Source of the DNA: an uncultured Eubacteriales bacterium
Lineage (GTDB): Bacteria > Bacillota > Clostridia > Oscillospirales > CAG-382
DNA length: 64,000 nt
Assembly (NCBI GenBank): GCA_934446675.1
Contig: CAKSEL010000004.1
Span: 95,688 to 159,687, forward strand
Reading direction: 5' to 3'
The notes under the pieces were generated by a model that was not told where the DNA came from, searched no databases, and saw only the letters and a list, made by a program, of their open reading frames with translations. The stretch's first letter is position 1; each line of letters opens with the position of its first letter. This document shows positions 40,475 to 49,005 of the stretch, piece by piece. The translations under genes were made by a program, and so were the position numbers.

Positions 40475-42262
40475 TTACTTTTTGAGGTTTGCTTCAAGCT
40501 TATCAAGCTCGTTCTGCATAGCCTTGGGAAGTCTGTCGCCGAACTGTGCGAAGTACTTTCTGATACCGGTTTCGGGATCTTCGATATCTTCGATCCAGTG
40601 TACCTTATCAACTGCAAGCAGATTCTTAAGTGTTTCCTTGGAAACGTCAAGTCCCTCAACGTCTATATCCTCAACCTTCGGAACATAGCCTATTGCGGTT
40701 TCCTCTGCGTCTACCTTGCCCTCGCATCTGTCAAGAATCCAGAGAAGAACTCTCATGTTATCGCCGAAACCGGGCCACATGAAGTTACCCTCATCATCTT
40801 TTCTGAACCAGTTAACGTGGAAGATCTTAGGAGCTTTATCGCCGAGCTTTTCGCCCATTTCAAGCCAATGACCCCAGTAATCTGCCATGTTATATCCGAC
40901 AAACGGCTTCATAGCCATCGGGTCACGTCTTACTACGCCGACTGCACCTGCGGCTGCTGCGGTAGTCTCAGACGCCATTGTTGCGCCGACAAACGTACCG
41001 TGAGTCCAGTCTCTCGACTGATATACAAGGGGTGCGCACTTTGCACGGCGTCCGCCGAATACGATTGCGGATACCGGCACTCCGAGAGGATTCTCGAATT
41101 CGGAAGAAATGCACGGGCAGTTGATTGCGGGTGCAGTAAATCTGGAGTTCGGATGAGCAAGCTTGCCGCCGTTTGCGGTAACTTCCTTACCGTTGACCTT
41201 ATTGCCGAGCCAGTCTGTTGCGTCTTCCGGAGGATTCTTGTCGAGTCCTTCCCACCAAACAGTATTGTCTGCGTTATTGATTGCAACGTTTGTGAAGATC
41301 GTGTTCTTCTTGGTTGCCTGAAGTGCGTTATAGTTGGTCTTTTCGCTTGTACCGGGAGCAACGCCGAAGAAGCCTGCTTCAGGGTTGATAGCGTAAAGTC
41401 TGCCGTCGGGACCTATTCTGAGCCATGCTATATCGTCGCCGACTGTCCATACCTTATAGCCCTTCTTCTTGAGGTATTCCGGAGGAATGAGCATTGCAAG
41501 GTTAGTCTTGCCGCAAGCCGACGGGAATGCTGCGCAGATATACTTGATCTCGCCCTTGGGATTTTCAAGTCCGAGGATAAGCATATGCTCTGCCATCCAG
41601 CCCTCTTTCATGCCGAGGTAGGAGGCAATTCTGAGTGCAAAGCACTTCTTTCCGAGAAGTACGTTTCCGCCGTATGCGGAGTTGATCGACCAGATAGTGG
41701 AATCCTGCGGGAACTGAACGATATATCTTTCTTCGGGATCTACGTCTTTCTTTGCGTGCAGGCACTTTACAAAGTCGGGGTTATCGCCGAGCGTATCGAG
41801 AACTTTCTGTCCTACTCTTGTCATGATAGCCATGTTGAGTACAACATAGATACTGTCTGAAAGCTCAATACCGATCTTGGAGAACGGAGAACCGACAGGA
41901 CCCATGGAATACGGAATAACATACATGGTTCTGCCCTTCATGGAGCCGGTGTAAAGCTTCTTGAGCTTTGCATACATTTCATCGGGCGCCATCCAGTTAT
42001 TGATAGGACCTGCTTCTTCCTTTGTGGGTGTGCAGATAAAGGTTCTGGACTCAACACGCGCAACGTCGTTTTCCGCTGTTCTGTGATAGTAGCATCCGGG
42101 GAGCTTTTCTTCGTTAAGCTTGATCATTTCGCCGGTTTCTACCGCTTCTTTTCTGAGAGCTTCGAGCTGTTCTTCGGAGCCGTCAATCCAGATAACCTTA
42201 TCAGGCTGAGTCATGGCTTTCATTTCTTCGAGCCAGGCAAGGACTGTTTTGTTATTAGTCAT
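40475..42262 (-). CDS. pckG: Phosphoenolpyruvate carboxykinase (GTP)
   Basis: Converts oxaloacetate + GTP to PEP + CO2, or runs in reverse for fermentative CO2 fixation. The 595 residues match the GTP-dependent type. Features are the early YHRTAENDVARVESRTFICTPTKEEAG, SINSAYGGNVLLGKKCFALRIAS, the kinase P-loop AAFPSACGKTNLAMLIPP (about residues 260-277, with the catalytic Cys), and VGDDIAWLRIGPDGRLYAINPEAGFFGVAPGTS. AGGAGGT precedes the ATG. With ppdK it frames PEP/oxaloacetate metabolism. Confidence 0.98.
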   Translation of the reverse strand: MTNNKTVLAWLEEMKAMTQPDKVIWIDGSEEQLEALRKEAVETGEMIKLNEEKLPGCYYHRTAENDVARVESRTFICTPTKEEAGPINNWMAPDEMYAKLKKLYTGSMKGRTMYVIPYSMGPVGSPFSKIGIELSDSIYVVLNMAIMTRVGQKVLDTLGDNPDFVKCLHAKKDVDPEERYIVQFPQDSTIWSINSAYGGNVLLGKKCFALRIASYLGMKEGWMAEHMLILGLENPKGEIKYICAAFPSACGKTNLAMLIPPEYLKKKGYKVWTVGDDIAWLRIGPDGRLYAINPEAGFFGVAPGTSEKTNYNALQATKKNTIFTNVAINNADNTVWWEGLDKNPPEDATDWLGNKVNGKEVTANGGKLAHPNSRFTAPAINCPCISSEFENPLGVPVSAIVFGGRRAKCAPLVYQSRDWTHGTFVGATMASETTAAAAGAVGVVRRDPMAMKPFVGYNMADYWGHWLEMGEKLGDKAPKIFHVNWFRKDDEGNFMWPGFGDNMRVLLWILDRCEGKVDAEETAIGYVPKVEDIDVEGLDVSKETLKNLLAVDKVHWIEDIEDPETGIRKYFAQFGDRLPKAMQNELDKLEANLKK

Positions 42263-42626
42263 TTTATCTTACCTCCTGCAGCATTCGCTGTTAATTTAGC
42301 TGTTTTAATTGTCCGGAGGAAAGATTTGTTAAAAAATCTCCAACTCCGTCCGATAATAATTATAGCACCTTTTTTATGTTTTGCAACAGACTGCGCGCAA
42401 TTTTGGCAAAAAATTAAACTCTTGTTCAAATACCCGATACATACAAACAAAAAATGAACAAAACAACAGTTTAAAATGCAGAAAATGTCGCATTTCATGT
42501 TATTTTCGGAGATTACGGCGCATTTTGTGAATTGTGCGCACGAGATTCGTTCAAAACGGCGTGTGTTCCGGAATTTAAAACGCAGCTTTGAAATATACAT
42601 ATACCGAAAGGAAAGGTGTATATATT
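42263..42626. other. Divergent intergenic region between pckG and the SpoIIID-like gene
   Basis: 364 bp, AT-rich, without a recognised gene. A hairpin-forming GAAAATGTCGCATTTC lies near 42482. A sigma-E type promoter for the spoIIID-like gene was looked for and not found with confidence. The pckG promoter must lie here too but has no clear consensus. Confidence 0.4.
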
Positions 42627-42773
42627 TTGAGAAGCATATACGACGAAAGATCACTGAAATTTGCTCACTACATAATTGACAACAACGCAACGGTTCGCGA
42701 TACGGCTAAAAGGTTCGGAATTTCCAAATCGACCGTACATACAGTTGTAACAAGACGGAAACTTTTTATATAG
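42627..42773 (+). pseudogene. Truncated SpoIIID-like sporulation regulator
   Basis: The residues RSIYDERSLKFAHYIIDNNA and TVRDTAKRFGISKSTVHTVVTR match the HTH of SpoIIID, a small mother-cell regulator of about 85-95 residues. The frame ends after RRKLFI, where family members go on with NP and a basic C-terminal helix ending in a GG-A-T-K-like motif. That part is not found downstream. The likely start is TTG 42627 behind GAAAGGAAAGGTG; an ATG at 42588 has no ribosome binding site. It sits exactly at the edge of the accessory region, so an insertion or deletion there probably removed its 3' end. Confidence 0.65.
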
Positions 42774-42852
42774 AAGTGGCGTAATATTGCGCCTTTCAGG
42801 GATTTTGCACAATTCAAAATCTCTCTGTAACAACCGAATAGAAAATGCATAA

Positions 42853-42896
42853 CAAAAAATCCCGAAAACCGCTTAAAATAAGGCTTTCGGGATTTT
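42853..42896. terminator. Bidirectional terminator at the island border
   Basis: A 10-bp stem AATCCCGAAA/TTTCGGGATT (42858-42867 and 42885-42894) with T4 on the plus side and six T on the minus side. Confidence 0.75.
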
Positions 42897-43042
42897 CGCT
42901 GTTTCGTTATTGTTACATCTATATTGAATTTTTTACTTGCGTATAGCATTTATATTTTAGCAGATGCTATACGCTTTTTTCGTGCGGAAATCAGCCGCAC
43001 TTGCAAGGAATTTTAATATTTTAGCCAAATTTTTAAAATTGC

Positions 43043-43071
43043 TTGATTTTATTTCGGTATAGCGATATAAT
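43043..43071 (+). promoter_or_regulatory. Promoter of the XRE gene
   Basis: TTGATT (43043-43048), a 17-bp spacer and TATAAT (43066-43071), giving a very short leader. The -35 context GCTTGATTTTATT recurs before the Fic gene. Confidence 0.8.
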
Positions 43072-43089
43072 ATTATTAGGGTGATGAAA

Positions 43090-43500
43090 ATGAATATCAA
43101 TGAAATTTTAAATAATATCGGAATGACAAAGTACCGCTTGGCAAAGCTCGCCGGGATTCCTAATGCGACACTCAGTGAATTGTGCAGCGGCAAAACAAGT
43201 ATCGAGAAGTGTTCGGCTGAAACATTATACAAAATCGCAAAGGTATTAAATGTTTCGATGGAGAGCCTGCTTGATGACAGAATGACAGCTATCGAAAGAG
43301 AACATTCCTATGAGCACGGTCTTCCCTCGTATCTGCAACACGATTTAGACGCATACAAAGATGCATTATCAAAGAATTCAACTTTGATAGATTGCTATTG
43401 GGGCGAACTTTACGGCAGCATCAACATAGCGGAAATAAACGATGGACTGATAACTCCGGAGCACGCGGATTATTTAAGACAAAAGTATTTGTGGAGGTAG
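43090..43500 (+). CDS. XRE-family HTH regulator, antitoxin-like
   Basis: A 136-residue protein with an N-terminal HTH (NEILNNIGMTKYRLAKLAGIPNATLSELCSGKTSIEKCS, residues 3-45) typical of Cro/C1 proteins. An acidic helical tail follows (HDLDAYKDALSKNSTLIDCYWGELYGSINIAEINDGLITPEHADYLRQKY), seen in antitoxins of this type. The partner toxin that often follows is not seen; only a 9-codon stub (43504-43533) comes next. ATG 43090 has AGGGTG eight bases upstream. It may control the Fic gene, whose promoter shares its -35 context. Confidence 0.8.
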   Translation: MNINEILNNIGMTKYRLAKLAGIPNATLSELCSGKTSIEKCSAETLYKIAKVLNVSMESLLDDRMTAIEREHSYEHGLPSYLQHDLDAYKDALSKNSTLIDCYWGELYGSINIAEINDGLITPEHADYLRQKYLWR

Positions 43501-43621
43501 AGTATGTCCGATTTGCAAAAACATATCTTGTAGCAAGACTTGAGAAAATTTTGTTGCCTGCCCACAAAAAAACTGATATAATTTTAGGAATAATATAGAA
43601 TGATTATTTTCGTGATAAAGC

Positions 43622-43650
43622 TTGATTTTATTCCCCAAATGTGATATACT
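43622..43650 (+). promoter_or_regulatory. Promoter of the Fic gene
   Basis: TTGATT (43622-43627), a 17-bp spacer and TATACT (43645-43650). Confidence 0.75.
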
Positions 43651-43679
43651 ATATACAACAACCCGAAAGAGGTATGATT

Positions 43680-44597
43680 ATGGAATATATTAAGGTTTCA
43701 CAAGCGGCGGAAAAATGGGGACTCTCACCGCGCAGAGTCAGACTTTTATGCGCTCAAAACAGAATAGACGGCGTTGTTCAAAAGGGCAAATTATATATGA
43801 TTCCCGAAAATGCACCAAAGCCCGTTGACGCAAGAACGCTAAAAGGAATAAAAATGTCAAAGGAGTTATCTCCCCTGCTGCTGAAAATCGACGCATTGAA
43901 AGCGGAGCTTGATAAAAAACGTCCGCTTACGCAAGGTGAGGCGGAAAGACTGCGTGACGAATTTATGGTGGACTTTACCTATAATTCAAACGCAATCGAG
44001 GGAAATACTCTTACATTAAAGGAAACGGCAATGGTTTTGGAAGGTATGACAATCGACCAAAAACCGCTGAAAGACCACCTCGAAGCAGTCGGTCACAGAG
44101 ATGCGTTTTTGTATATCGAGGATATTGCAAATGACACAAAAATCAGCGAAACGGTGATTAAAAATATTCACTCGCTCGTGCTGATGAACAGACCGGAGGA
44201 TAAAGGCGTGTTCCGAAAAATTCCCGTAACCATTATGGGAGCATATACCGAGCCTGTTCAGCCGTATATGATTGAACCGAAAATGACGGAACTTCTCGTC
44301 GAGAACGAAAAACGCAAAAAGAAAATGCACCCTATAGAAAGAATTGCACGGTTTCACCTTGAATTTGAGGGCATTCACCCCTTTATCGACGGCAACGGCA
44401 GAACAGGAAGATTGCTCTTGAATCTTGACCTTATCCAAAACGGCTATCCCGCAATCAATGTGAAATTTGCCGACAGAAAAACATATTACGCCGCATTTGA
44501 TGAGTTTTACAAAAACAGCAACGCCGAATCTATGACAGAACTCGTGGCAAAATATGTAATCGAGCGAATGAAACAGTATTTGGAAATATTAAAATAA
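43680..44597 (+). CDS. Fic-domain AMPylase with N-terminal inhibitory motif and HTH
   Basis: A 305-residue Fic protein that would transfer AMP to a hydroxyl of a target protein. The first about 55 residues form an excisionase/MerR-like HTH (MEYIKVSQAAEKWGLSPRRVRLLCAQNRIDGVVQKG). TYNSNAIEGNTLTLKET (about residue 100) carries the class II inhibitory motif S-x-x-x-E-G, which keeps the enzyme off. The catalytic HPFIDGNGRTGRLLLN is intact. The start is ATG 43680 after GAAAGAGGT. It lies between an antitoxin-like regulator and hsdM. Confidence 0.93.
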   Translation: MEYIKVSQAAEKWGLSPRRVRLLCAQNRIDGVVQKGKLYMIPENAPKPVDARTLKGIKMSKELSPLLLKIDALKAELDKKRPLTQGEAERLRDEFMVDFTYNSNAIEGNTLTLKETAMVLEGMTIDQKPLKDHLEAVGHRDAFLYIEDIANDTKISETVIKNIHSLVLMNRPEDKGVFRKIPVTIMGAYTEPVQPYMIEPKMTELLVENEKRKKKMHPIERIARFHLEFEGIHPFIDGNGRTGRLLLNLDLIQNGYPAINVKFADRKTYYAAFDEFYKNSNAESMTELVAKYVIERMKQYLEILK

Positions 44598-44612
44598 GTT
44601 AGGAGAAAAATT

Positions 44613-46115
44613 ATGGCTTCAAATAATGCCAATATCGGCTTTGAAAAACAAATTTGGGACGCAGCGTGCGTCCTTTGGGGGCATATTCCCGCGGCGGAAT
44701 ACAGAAAAGTTATTGTAGGGCTTATATTTCTGCGCTATATTTCGAGCGCATTCGAAAAGCGCTATCAGCAGTTGATAGACGAGGGCGACGGATTTGAGGA
44801 CGACAGAGACGCATATGTTGAAGATAACATCTTCTTTGTGCCGGAGGAGGCACGCTGGAGCAAAATTGCGTCAAATGCTCATACACCTGAAATCGGCACA
44901 ATTATTGACGATGCTATGCGTGCCATTGAAAGAGAAAATGCAACGCTGAAAAATGTACTGCCCAAAAACTACGCAAGCCCCGATTTGGACAAGCGTGTTT
45001 TGGGCGATGTTGTTGACCTGTTTACAAATATGGATATGGGTGACACGAAAGAAAGTAAGGATTTGCTCGGCAGAACATATGAATACTGCATTGCGCAGTT
45101 TGCAGCCTACGAGGGCGTTAAGGGAGGCGAGTTTTACACTCCGGCAAGTATCGTTAAAACAATCGTTGCTATCTTAAAGCCGTTTAAAAACTGCCGCGTG
45201 TATGACCCTTGCTGCGGCAGCGGCGGTATGTTTGTGCAGAGTGCAAAATTTATTCAAGCACACAGCGGAACTCGCGGCGAAATCGCCGTTTACGGACAGG
45301 AGTCAAATGCCGACACTTGGAAAATGGCAAAAATGAATATGGCTATTCGCGGTATTGATGCGGATTTCGGTCCATATCAGGCAGATACATTTTTTAATGA
45401 TTTACATAAAACACTCAAGGCTGATTTTATTATGGCAAATCCGCCGTTCAACCTTTCTAACTGTGGACAGGAAAAACTCAAAGATGATGTTCGCTGGAAA
45501 TACGGTGTTCCGCCTGCCGGAAATGCCAACTATGCGTGGATTCAGCATATGATACACCACCTTGCACCCAACGGAAAAATCGGTCTTGTTCTTGCAAACG
45601 GTGCGTTATCGTCGCAATCAAGCGGCGAGGGCGAAATCAGAAAGAATATCATTCAGGCTGACCTTGTGGAAGGTATCGTTGCTTTGCCCACGCAGCTTTT
45701 TTACAGCGTTACAATTCCTGTTACGCTTTGGTTTATTTCCAAAAATAAAAAGCAAAAAGGCAAAACTCTGTTTATTGACGCACGCAAAATGGGATATATG
45801 GTTGACCGCAAACACAGGGATTTTACCGATGAAGATATAGAGAAACTGGCAGATACATTTACAAAATTCCAAGACGGAACACTTGAAGATATAAAAGGTT
45901 TCTGCGCCGTATGCGACTTTCAGGAGATTGAAAAGCAAGACTTTATTTTAACTCCCGGCAGATATGTCGGCATTGAAGAACAAGAGGACGACGGCGAACC
46001 GTTTGAAGAAAAAATGACTCGTCTTACTTCCGAGCTTTCGGATATGTTCAAAAAGTCGCACGAGCTGGAAGATGAAATCCGCAGGAAATTGGGGGCGATT
46101 GGGTATGAAGTGTAA
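44613..46115 (+). CDS. hsdM: Type I restriction-modification methyltransferase subunit HsdM
   Basis: N6-adenine DNA methyltransferase subunit, 500 residues. The N-terminal HsdM_N domain begins EKQIWDAACVLWGHIPAAEYRKVIVGLIFLRY. The catalytic part has the SAM motif YDPCCGSGGMFVQSAKFI (about residues 196-213) and motif IV IMANPPFNLS (about residues 272-281). It works with HsdS to methylate and with HsdR to cut. AGTTAGGAGAAAAATT precedes the ATG. It is 15 bp after Fic, and hsdS overlaps its end by 11 bp. Confidence 0.97.
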   Translation: MASNNANIGFEKQIWDAACVLWGHIPAAEYRKVIVGLIFLRYISSAFEKRYQQLIDEGDGFEDDRDAYVEDNIFFVPEEARWSKIASNAHTPEIGTIIDDAMRAIERENATLKNVLPKNYASPDLDKRVLGDVVDLFTNMDMGDTKESKDLLGRTYEYCIAQFAAYEGVKGGEFYTPASIVKTIVAILKPFKNCRVYDPCCGSGGMFVQSAKFIQAHSGTRGEIAVYGQESNADTWKMAKMNMAIRGIDADFGPYQADTFFNDLHKTLKADFIMANPPFNLSNCGQEKLKDDVRWKYGVPPAGNANYAWIQHMIHHLAPNGKIGLVLANGALSSQSSGEGEIRKNIIQADLVEGIVALPTQLFYSVTIPVTLWFISKNKKQKGKTLFIDARKMGYMVDRKHRDFTDEDIEKLADTFTKFQDGTLEDIKGFCAVCDFQEIEKQDFILTPGRYVGIEEQEDDGEPFEEKMTRLTSELSDMFKKSHELEDEIRRKLGAIGYEV

Positions 46116-47295
46116 TTGGACTACGAAAAGGCTATCAGAAATCGCATATATCAACCCAAGAGAGAGTCTCGGTAAGGGCATCGTGGCAAAAAAAGTGCCA
46201 ATGGATAAGTTACAGCCTTTTTGTAGGGACATTCCAGAATTTGTGCTTGAAGAATATAAAGGTGGCACAAAATTCAGAAACGGCGACACGATTATGGCAA
46301 GAATCACTCCTTGTCTTGAAAACGGAAAAATTGCAAAAGTTTCAGTTTTGAGTGATGGCGAAGTAGGTTTTGGTTCAACCGAGTATATTGTCTTTCGTGC
46401 AATTGACGGCGTAAGTGATGCTGATTTCCTGTACTATTTGATTTGCAGCCCTTTGGTTCGCAATCCGGCAATTAAATCTATGGTTGGTTCATCAGGTCGC
46501 CAACGAGTCCAAACGGATATTGTTGCCAATTTAGATATAGAATTACCGCCTATTGAGGAACAAAGGAAAATTGGGGGATTGTTAAAGGCTATTGACGACA
46601 AGATAGAGCTTAATAATGCGATAAACAATAATTTAGAGCAGCAAGCAATGACGCTTTTTAAATCGTGGTTCATAGACTTCGAACCATTTGACGGGCATGT
46701 ACCTACGACTTGGATAAATGGCGTACTTGGCGATTTTGTTGAAATAAAGCGTGGCGGTTCACCTCGACCTATTCAAAATTTTTTGTCAGATAACGGATTT
46801 CATTGGTTGAAAATATCTGATGCAACTGGTATTAGCTCCCCGTTTATCAATGAAATCAAAGAATACATCATTGAAGCTGGTTTGAAAAAGACCGTTTGCC
46901 TAAAATCGGGAAGTTTAGTTTTGTCGAATAGTGCCACGCCAGGTTTACCTAAGATACTTGATATAGATACTTGTATACACGATGGTTGGCTTTATTTTCC
47001 GTCGTCAAAATTTTCAAATGAGTATCTGTATCTCTATTTCAAACACATTCGAGGCAACTTAGTAGCACTTGGTAATGGTAGTGTTTTCACAAACTTAAAA
47101 ACGGATATTCTCAAGAATTATCCAACTTACTTGCCTACCGAAGATGTCTTGAAAGAGTTTGACGGATTAGTTCAGCCTATTTTCTCTATGATTCTTTCAA
47201 AAACGAGAGAAGCAAAGAGATTATCTGAAATCAGAGATACACTCTTACCAAAACTAATGTCCGGCGAGATTGATGTCTCCGACATCGACCTTTAA
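46105..47295 (+). CDS. hsdS: Type I specificity subunit HsdS (active copy)
   Basis: 396-residue DNA-recognition subunit with two target recognition domains and conserved linkers. TRD1 is about residues 1-155. The central conserved helix NNAINNNLEQQAMTLFKSWF follows, then TRD2, then the terminal repeat EAKRLSEIRDTLLPKLMSGEIDVSDIDL. The start ATGAAGTGTAATTGG overlaps the end of hsdM. The central helix (46612-46643) and the 3' end (47241-47314) carry copies of the inverted repeats shared with the second hsdS locus, so the C-terminal half is exchangeable by the neighbouring recombinase. Confidence 0.95.
   Translation: MKCNWTTKRLSEIAYINPRESLGKGIVAKKVPMDKLQPFCRDIPEFVLEEYKGGTKFRNGDTIMARITPCLENGKIAKVSVLSDGEVGFGSTEYIVFRAIDGVSDADFLYYLICSPLVRNPAIKSMVGSSGRQRVQTDIVANLDIELPPIEEQRKIGGLLKAIDDKIELNNAINNNLEQQAMTLFKSWFIDFEPFDGHVPTTWINGVLGDFVEIKRGGSPRPIQNFLSDNGFHWLKISDATGISSPFINEIKEYIIEAGLKKTVCLKSGSLVLSNSATPGLPKILDIDTCIHDGWLYFPSSKFSNEYLYLYFKHIRGNLVALGNGSVFTNLKTDILKNYPTYLPTEDVLKEFDGLVQPIFSMILSKTREAKRLSEIRDTLLPKLMSGEIDVSDIDL
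46621..46636 (+). repeat. Recombination repeat a in the middle of hsdS
   Basis: ATAAACAATAATTTAG at the TRD1/TRD2 junction, followed by AGCAGCAA. The same core occurs inverted at the end of hsdS, forward at the end of the second half-gene, and inverted at the start of the third cassette. Confidence 0.85.
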
Positions 47296-47314
47296 GCCGC
47301 TAAATTATTGTTTA
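47241..47314 (-). repeat. Inverted repeat b covering the 3' end of hsdS
   Basis: About 74 bp spanning the LLPKLMSGE coding stretch, the stop codon and CTAAATTATTGTTTA. Its reverse complement matches 48931-49005 with only a few mismatches. Confidence 0.85.
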
Positions 47315-47325
47315 ACATATTACCA

Positions 47326-47350
47326 TAACTCTTGTGGGTGGCAAGAGTTA
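47326..47350 (+). other. Hairpin upstream of the recombinase gene
   Basis: A perfect 9-bp inverted repeat TAACTCTTG-N7-CAAGAGTTA between repeat b and the recombinase start. It may act as a terminator-like or control element, or as a recombinase accessory site; no T-run follows. Confidence 0.5.
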
Positions 47351-47406
47351 ACAAACGGGAACTTCCGCCCCACAGTCGTTCTCTAATCAAAAAAGGAGAA
47401 TTGACT

Positions 47407-48390
47407 ATGAAACAAGATTTCATAAAAGATGTTATTCAAGGAATGTTGCCATACCTGAATAACGCGCAAAGTGAAAAATTGCAAGATGTGCTGCAAAGCA
47501 CACTTGCAGGCTATGAAGTTACCGAATGCACTGACAACAAGGAGAATCCAGAACAAGATTTTGTAGAATTATTTTTATCAGCAAAACGAATTCAAGGCTG
47601 TTCCGAAAAGTCTTTGAAATATTACAAAGCGACTATTATGACAATGCTTACAACTCTTGAAAAGCCGATAAAACACATTGTAACAGATGATATTCGGGGA
47701 TATTTAACCGAATATCAAGAGAAAAACAAATCAAGCAAGGTTACAATAGACAATATACGCCGCATTCTTTCAAGTTTCTTTTCATGGCTTGAAGATGAAG
47801 ATTACATATTAAAAAGCCCTGTAAGGCGCATACACAAAGTCAAAACCGGGACGAACATTAAAGAAACATATTCCGACGAGGCATTGGAGCTTATGAGGGA
47901 TAATTGTACGGAGCTTCGAGATTTGGCGATGATTGATATGCTTGCGTCAACCGGTATGCGTGTCGGCGAAATGGTGTTGCTTAATCGCAACGACATTGAT
48001 TTTAATGAAAGAGAATGTATTGTTTTCGGTAAAGGAAACAAAGAGCGAGTTGTATATTTTGACGCCCGAACAAAAATAAATCTACAAAATTATTTACATA
48101 GCAGAACAGATTCTAACCCGGCTCTGTTTGTGTCGCTGAAATCGCCGTATAAACGGTTACAGATTGGCGGAGTAGAAGTAAGACTTAGAGAATTTGGACG
48201 ACGGCTCGGGCTGCAAAAAGTACACCCACACAAATTCAGACGTACACTTGCAACGATGGCAATAGACAAAGGAATGCCCATTGAGCAGCTTCAACAACTT
48301 CTGGGGCATAGAAAGATTGATACAACCTTGCAATACGCAATGGTTAAACAGAGCAATGTTAAGATTGCTCATAGAAAATATATTGGATAG
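47407..48390 (+). CDS. Tyrosine recombinase of the hsdS inverton
   Basis: A 327-residue phage-integrase-family recombinase with an N-terminal SAM-like core-binding domain (about residues 55-140). The catalytic set is visible: Arg in ASTGMRVGE, HPHKFRRT (His-x-x-Arg), LLGHRKIDTTLQYA with His and the Tyr nucleophile. It lies between two hsdS loci bearing inverted repeats. This is the standard arrangement for recombinases that shuffle type I specificity genes (PsrA/CreX-like). ATG 47407 follows AAAAGGAGAATTG; the frame upstream to 47332 runs through the leader hairpin and is unsupported. Confidence 0.95.
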   Translation: MKQDFIKDVIQGMLPYLNNAQSEKLQDVLQSTLAGYEVTECTDNKENPEQDFVELFLSAKRIQGCSEKSLKYYKATIMTMLTTLEKPIKHIVTDDIRGYLTEYQEKNKSSKVTIDNIRRILSSFFSWLEDEDYILKSPVRRIHKVKTGTNIKETYSDEALELMRDNCTELRDLAMIDMLASTGMRVGEMVLLNRNDIDFNERECIVFGKGNKERVVYFDARTKINLQNYLHSRTDSNPALFVSLKSPYKRLQIGGVEVRLREFGRRLGLQKVHPHKFRRTLATMAIDKGMPIEQLQQLLGHRKIDTTLQYAMVKQSNVKIAHRKYIG

Positions 48391-48404
48391 AAAGGATGAT
48401 GACT

Positions 48405-48953
48405 ATGGCTGAATGGCAGACGGTTCGACTTGGAGAAATAGTTAAGACTAATCAAAGCACATATTCTCCCAAAGAAAATTGGGAATTTGTAAATTACTTA
48501 GATACCGGCAATATCACAATGAATAAAATTGATGAAATTCAGTATATCAACACGACTAAAGATAAACTGCAAAGCAGAGCAAGAAGAAAGGTTAAAATAA
48601 ATAGTATTATCTACTCGACTGTAAGACCTAACCAACTACACTATGGAATCATCAAAGAACAGCCGGATAATTTTTTAGTATCAACAGGTTTTACGGTAAT
48701 TGATGTTGATTACGACAAAGCTGTGCCTGATTTCATTTATTATGCTTTAACCAAACACGAGGTCACGGAACAACTTCAGGCCATTGCTGAGCAGAGTGTA
48801 TCAGCGTATCCTTCTATAAAACCTTCAGATATAGAGAATTTGGAGCTTACGCTTCCAGATAAAAAAGCGCAGGAAAGAATTGTCTCTATATTGAGCTCTA
48901 TAGATGAAAAAACAAAGGAGAATAATGCGATAAACAATAATTTAGCGGCTTAA
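48405..48953 (+). CDS. hsdS half-gene (TRD1 module of a second specificity gene, currently truncated)
   Basis: 182 residues with one target recognition domain and the central helix ending IDEKTKENNAINNNLAA, where the frame meets a stop inside the repeat core. The TRD sequence (RLGEIVKTNQSTYSPKENWEF...) is unrelated to that of the active hsdS TRD1. It is not random decay: the neighbouring 3' half (the 48950-49597 cassette) lies inverted beside it. Flipping that cassette would restore a full hsdS gene. ATG 48405 follows AAAGGATGATG. It may be read as an OFF state of a second specificity gene. Confidence 0.85.
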   Translation: MAEWQTVRLGEIVKTNQSTYSPKENWEFVNYLDTGNITMNKIDEIQYINTTKDKLQSRARRKVKINSIIYSTVRPNQLHYGIIKEQPDNFLVSTGFTVIDVDYDKAVPDFIYYALTKHEVTEQLQAIAEQSVSAYPSIKPSDIENLELTLPDKKAQERIVSILSSIDEKTKENNAINNNLAA

Positions 48954-49005
48954 AGGTCGATGTCGGAGACATCAAGTTCACCGGACATTAGTTTTGGTAA
49001 GAGAG
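48931..49005 (+). repeat. Inverted repeat c (partner of repeat b)
   Basis: TAAACAATAATTTAG followed by the reverse complement of the shared hsdS 3' end, about 74 bp, inverted relative to 47241-47314. The stop codons of the two facing half-genes overlap inside it. Confidence 0.85.

Noticed and set aside
40598..41860. Long open frame antisense to pckG
   Set aside because: Lies wholly within pckG, Cys/Val-rich translation with no domain; a shadow frame.
42482..42626. A sigma-E promoter for the spoIIID-like gene
   Set aside because: CATACA- and CATATA-like words occur, but no -35 at the right distance matched the consensus.
43504..43533. Nine-codon frame after the antitoxin-like gene as a peptide gene
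   Set aside because: Too short and without hydrophobic or other features; more likely a remnant.
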